Source: Candidatus Baldrarchaeota archaeon
Lineage (GTDB): Archaea > Asgardarchaeota > Baldrarchaeia > Baldrarchaeales > DXJG01
NCBI GenBank assembly: GCA_016840485.1
Contig: JAEOSG010000004.1
Span: 1 to 41,933 of the forward strand
Reading direction: 5' to 3'
DNA: 41,933 nt
This document shows positions 41,521-41,933 of the stretch, in pieces. The translations under genes and the position numbers were made by a program. Below the pieces are notes generated by a model. The model did no database searches. It was given only the letters and a program-made list of their open reading frames with translations, and was not told the origin of the DNA. Every line of letters starts with the position of its first letter. The stretch's first letter is position 1.

Positions 41521-41796
41521 TCATTTAATTTTAATAACTATTCTTTCAACTGCAGGTTCGCAGACTTTTCTCACTCCATGTTCACCAGGCTCATATTTGC
41601 TTCTAATTAAACCAGCCTTCTCGAGAATCTTGACTTGGGCGGAGATATTGGCCTCTGTTTGGTTTAGTACTTCAGCAATTCTGCTTACATCCATTTTTTT
41701 CTCTCTAAGTAGTTTGAGAATTTGCCAGCGTGTTTTTGATGCTAGTGCTTTTGCTATTTTTGCTACGCTCTCATCTTCTACAACGAGTTCCTGCAT
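41521..41796 (-). CDS. ArsR-type winged-helix regulator
   Basis: This 91-residue winged-helix protein reads VAKIAKALASKTRWQILKLL, then the HTH DVSRIAEVLNQTEANISAQV with ILEKAGLIRSKYEPGEHGVRKV as the wing. This is the archaeal ArsR/HTH_5 layout. There is no metal-binding cysteine pair in the recognition helix, so metal sensing like ArsR or SmtB is unlikely. It converges with herA across 126 nt, and its promoter lies in the AT-rich end of the window (41797-41933), where nothing else is seen. The regulated genes are beyond the window or unknown. Confidence 0.9.
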   Translation of the reverse strand: MQELVVEDESVAKIAKALASKTRWQILKLLREKKMDVSRIAEVLNQTEANISAQVKILEKAGLIRSKYEPGEHGVRKVCEPAVERIVIKIK

Positions 41797-41933
41797 AGAA
41801 TAACCACCTTATGTATCTTGTTTTGTTTGAGTTATTTCTCTAAGTGAAAACTTATAAATTTACCTTTTTTATCTATCATTTATATTTTCTCAATTAAACA
41901 AAAAATATAGTTTAGAACAACAAAATGATATAT

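Overview
This window is a 42-kb, AT-rich, gene-dense archaeal chromosome segment. The evidence for an archaeon is the archaeal AlaRS, GluRS, short PurA, TmcA, RtcB, HerA-NurA and XPF-type nuclease genes, the H/ACA and C/D guide RNAs, the AT-rich TATA boxes and GGTGA/GGAGG ribosome sites, and the frequent GTG and TTG starts. Ribosomal protein eL13, a TIP49/RuvB-like AAA+ ATPase and a Rab-like small GTPase point to the TACK/Asgard side of the archaea. A thermophilic or Bathyarchaeia-like Thermoproteota member is plausible, but I cannot fix the lineage from this window. No tRNA, rRNA, CRISPR array or intact insertion sequence was seen.

Layout. 0.2-1.5 kb: a small unknown protein and a stomatin-like SPFH protein. 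1.8-5.6 kb: a tight minus-strand operon (DUF354 glycosyltransferase-like protein, MraY/GPT-like phosphoglycosyltransferase, three small unknowns) flanked by two mini-membrane proteins. 5.6-9.8 kb: an AstE/aspartoacylase-like hydrolase, TIP49, a Rab-like GTPase and DUF72. 9.9-13.7 kb: GluRS, two related membrane proteins, an H/ACA RNA and eL13. 13.7-20 kb: Memo, ASCH-HTH, TmcA, a Dim2/Krr1-like KH protein, a zinc mini-protein and an NSUN-type m5C methyltransferase. 20-25.6 kb: a lone PD-(D/E)XK nuclease, DUF211, HTH and zinc proteins, DUF47, nitroreductase, a gamma-carbonic-anhydrase-like protein and a CBS protein. 26-35 kb: bacterial-type GAPDH, a UPF0282 metallo-hydrolase, an ERCC4 nuclease, the RtcB RNA ligase, an RPB9-like zinc ribbon, an XRE regulator and AlaRS. 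35-41.9 kb: PurA, two C/D guide RNAs, pyrG, NurA, HerA and an ArsR-type regulator.

The main discovery is in pyrG (CTP synthase). Its reading frame stops after 42 codons, inside the invariant DPYLN motif, and resumes in another frame 31 nt later. Those 31 nt (37057-37087) fold into a bulge-helix-bulge (BHB) substrate of the archaeal tRNA-splicing endonuclease. It has a 9-bp intron hairpin, a 4-bp central helix and two 3-nt bulges placed exactly at the two junctions. Precise removal restores DPYLN and a 556-residue enzyme. This is best read as a BHB intron in a protein-coding mRNA, with RtcB, the ligase that seals such exons, encoded 7 kb away.

RNA biology is a theme of the window. Two C/D box guide RNAs lie just upstream of pyrG. 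Both have a variant C/D kink-turn in which a U-A pair replaces the usual G-C pair, and two of their guides match 23S rRNA as I remember it. A two-hairpin H/ACA RNA abuts the eL13 gene. Two intergenic elements (6576-6679 and 11718-11811) share a long, sequence-divergent but fully paired terminal stem and a C-rich core containing CCUCC. They may be a small family of Shine-Dalgarno-binding RNAs. TmcA, NSUN, the KH protein, GluRS, AlaRS and RtcB make this a stretch rich in RNA modification and processing genes.
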